This document shows positions 45,065 to 45,612 of a DNA stretch of 45,612 nucleotides, one piece after another. A program made the position numbers and the translations under genes. The DNA comes from an uncultured Pseudomonadota bacterium (GTDB lineage Bacteria; Pseudomonadota; Alphaproteobacteria; RF32; CAG-239): positions 1 through 45,612 of the forward strand of contig CASERH010000016.1 of the NCBI GenBank assembly GCA_949290295.1, read 5' to 3'. The notes beneath the pieces are model-generated. The model ran no database searches. It saw only the letters and a program-made list of their open reading frames with translations, and had not been told where the DNA came from. Every line of letters starts with the position of its first letter. Position 1 is the stretch's first letter.

Positions 45065-45505
45065 ATGAACATCAGCGCAACCAGAAAAGTTGGCAGTTCA
45101 ACCTCGGCCTCTAGGACCGAGCGAAATTATGCTGCCGGACATCCGAACTCACAATTTGTAGAAAACATTGATACCAGAAACAATGTGCTGGTTCGTGACG
45201 ACACGGACGGTCACAGCAATAAAAACTCTTACAACGCCCAAAAAGAAGAAACGGAGAAAAACACAGAAATATCCCCCTCCGTTGCCTATGTCAAAAACAG
45301 CATTGAGGCACTGGCTGTCAGCGGTGTTTTTGATGAAAAAGAAGATGAAGAGCAAGACAAGAAACACGCCAAAAGCAAAGTTGGCGTTTACGATAACAAC
45401 CAATCAATCATCCGCGATGAGGAATTAGAGCGCACGGGCCGCAACTACCTAAAACATTTTTACGAAAAGAACGAACACCTTGTTGATGTAGATGAACTAA
45501 TTTAG
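45065..45505 (+). CDS. Hypothetical hydrophilic protein, 146 aa
   Basis: I do not recognise it. The first 75 residues are Ser/Asn/Thr-rich and look disordered. A weakly hydrophobic stretch follows (VAYVKNSIEALAVSGVF), then a highly charged segment (DEKEDEEQDKKHAKSK) and a helical end (YLKHFYEKNEHLVDVDELI). GGAG lies 7 nt before ATG 45065 and a good promoter stands upstream, so it is very likely expressed. It has its own promoter and is separated from the pentad-repeat gene by a terminator. Confidence 0.65.
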   Translation: MNISATRKVGSSTSASRTERNYAAGHPNSQFVENIDTRNNVLVRDDTDGHSNKNSYNAQKEETEKNTEISPSVAYVKNSIEALAVSGVFDEKEDEEQDKKHAKSKVGVYDNNQSIIRDEELERTGRNYLKHFYEKNEHLVDVDELI

Positions 45506-45525
45506 CAAAACTCTAAATAGATATC

Positions 45526-45543
45526 CCCCAGTAAACTGGGGGT
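45526..45543. repeat. Hairpin 1 of the end cluster
   Basis: CCCCCAGT and ACTGGGGG form a perfect 8-bp stem around AA, about 20 bp after the 146-aa gene, followed by TTCTCTA. It could end that gene's transcript, although no long T-run follows. Confidence 0.65.
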
Positions 45544-45550
45544 TCTCTAG

Positions 45551-45576
45551 AAAAGGCACCATATGGTGCCTTTTCA
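45551..45576. repeat. 26-bp perfect palindrome
   Basis: The bases from 45551 to 45576 are perfectly self-complementary (half-site GAAAAGGCACCAT). In RNA this would form a 10-12-bp stem with T-rich sequence at its 3' side, which could terminate transcription in either direction. Confidence 0.75.
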
Positions 45577-45580
45577 TTAC

Positions 45581-45598
45581 AGCTCCAAACGGAGCTGA
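45581..45598. repeat. Hairpin 3 of the end cluster
   Basis: CAGCTCC and GGAGCTG form a perfect 7-bp stem around a 4-nt loop, 4 bp after the palindrome and close to the window end. Confidence 0.65.
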
Positions 45599-45612
45599 CC
45601 TAAATCCTGGCG

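Overview
The window looks like chromosomal sequence from an alphaproteobacterium of moderate to low GC content. The supporting marks are: an F1-ATPase operon (atpH-A-G-D-C) without the F0 genes, a Lys/Ala-rich N-terminal extension on AtpD, a UvrA whose first zinc finger reads CPVSG, priA next to a Xer recombinase, and a dgt...SPOR...nagZ cluster. Intrinsic terminators with T-runs are frequent, intergenic spaces are short, and there is one IS200-like insertion sequence. A gut or host-associated lineage is an inference only.

Layout. 1-336 is a non-coding, hairpin-rich block. 337-1558 holds two unrecognised small genes. 1617-5006 is a minus-strand cluster of two paralogous OpgB/LtaS-type phosphoglycerol transferases with a MIF-family tautomerase between them. 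5142-7955 is gyrA. 8312-9538 is a repeat protein of unknown role. 9606-15686 carries ssb, an orphan periplasmic binding protein, uvrA and an unrecognised 500-aa protein. 15808-20113 is a lipid block: a FadL-type porin, a TetR regulator, and an acyltransferase and an acyl-ACP/CoA ligase lying in two overlapping frames. 20174-21085 holds rpsU, a 175-bp tandem repeat and a DUF465-like gene. 21219-24654 holds phosphofructokinase and an arginine decarboxylase/antiporter pair. 24764-26174 holds a small basic protein, the IS200-like element and a nitroreductase. 26267-31392 is the F1-ATPase operon. 31497-35327 holds priA, a small gene, xerC and rpmG. 35420-39314 is an xth-rnr-S41 protease operon. 39385-43468 is dgt, then SPOR, M50 protease, nagZ and a 58-aa membrane protein. 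43679-45505 holds a 386-residue protein built from Gly-aromatic-Asp pentads and an unrecognised acidic protein. The window ends in a cluster of three hairpins.

How the genes fit together. DNA maintenance and repair genes (gyrA, ssb, uvrA, priA, xerC, xth, dgt) are scattered among envelope genes (OpgB-like pair, FadL, SPOR, NagZ, M50 and S41 proteases). The FadL-TetR-acyltransferase-ligase block fits uptake and activation of exogenous fatty acids. A 16-bp palindrome over the fadL -35 box is a good candidate operator. The decarboxylase/antiporter pair fits arginine-agmatine exchange for acid resistance.

Most worth a second look: the pentad-repeat protein, the MIF homologue translationally coupled to an OpgB-like gene, the split acyltransferase/ligase, the tandem intergenic repeat, the S41 protease with no visible PDZ domain, and start codons buried in hairpins upstream of the IS200 transposase and beside the first OpgB-like gene.
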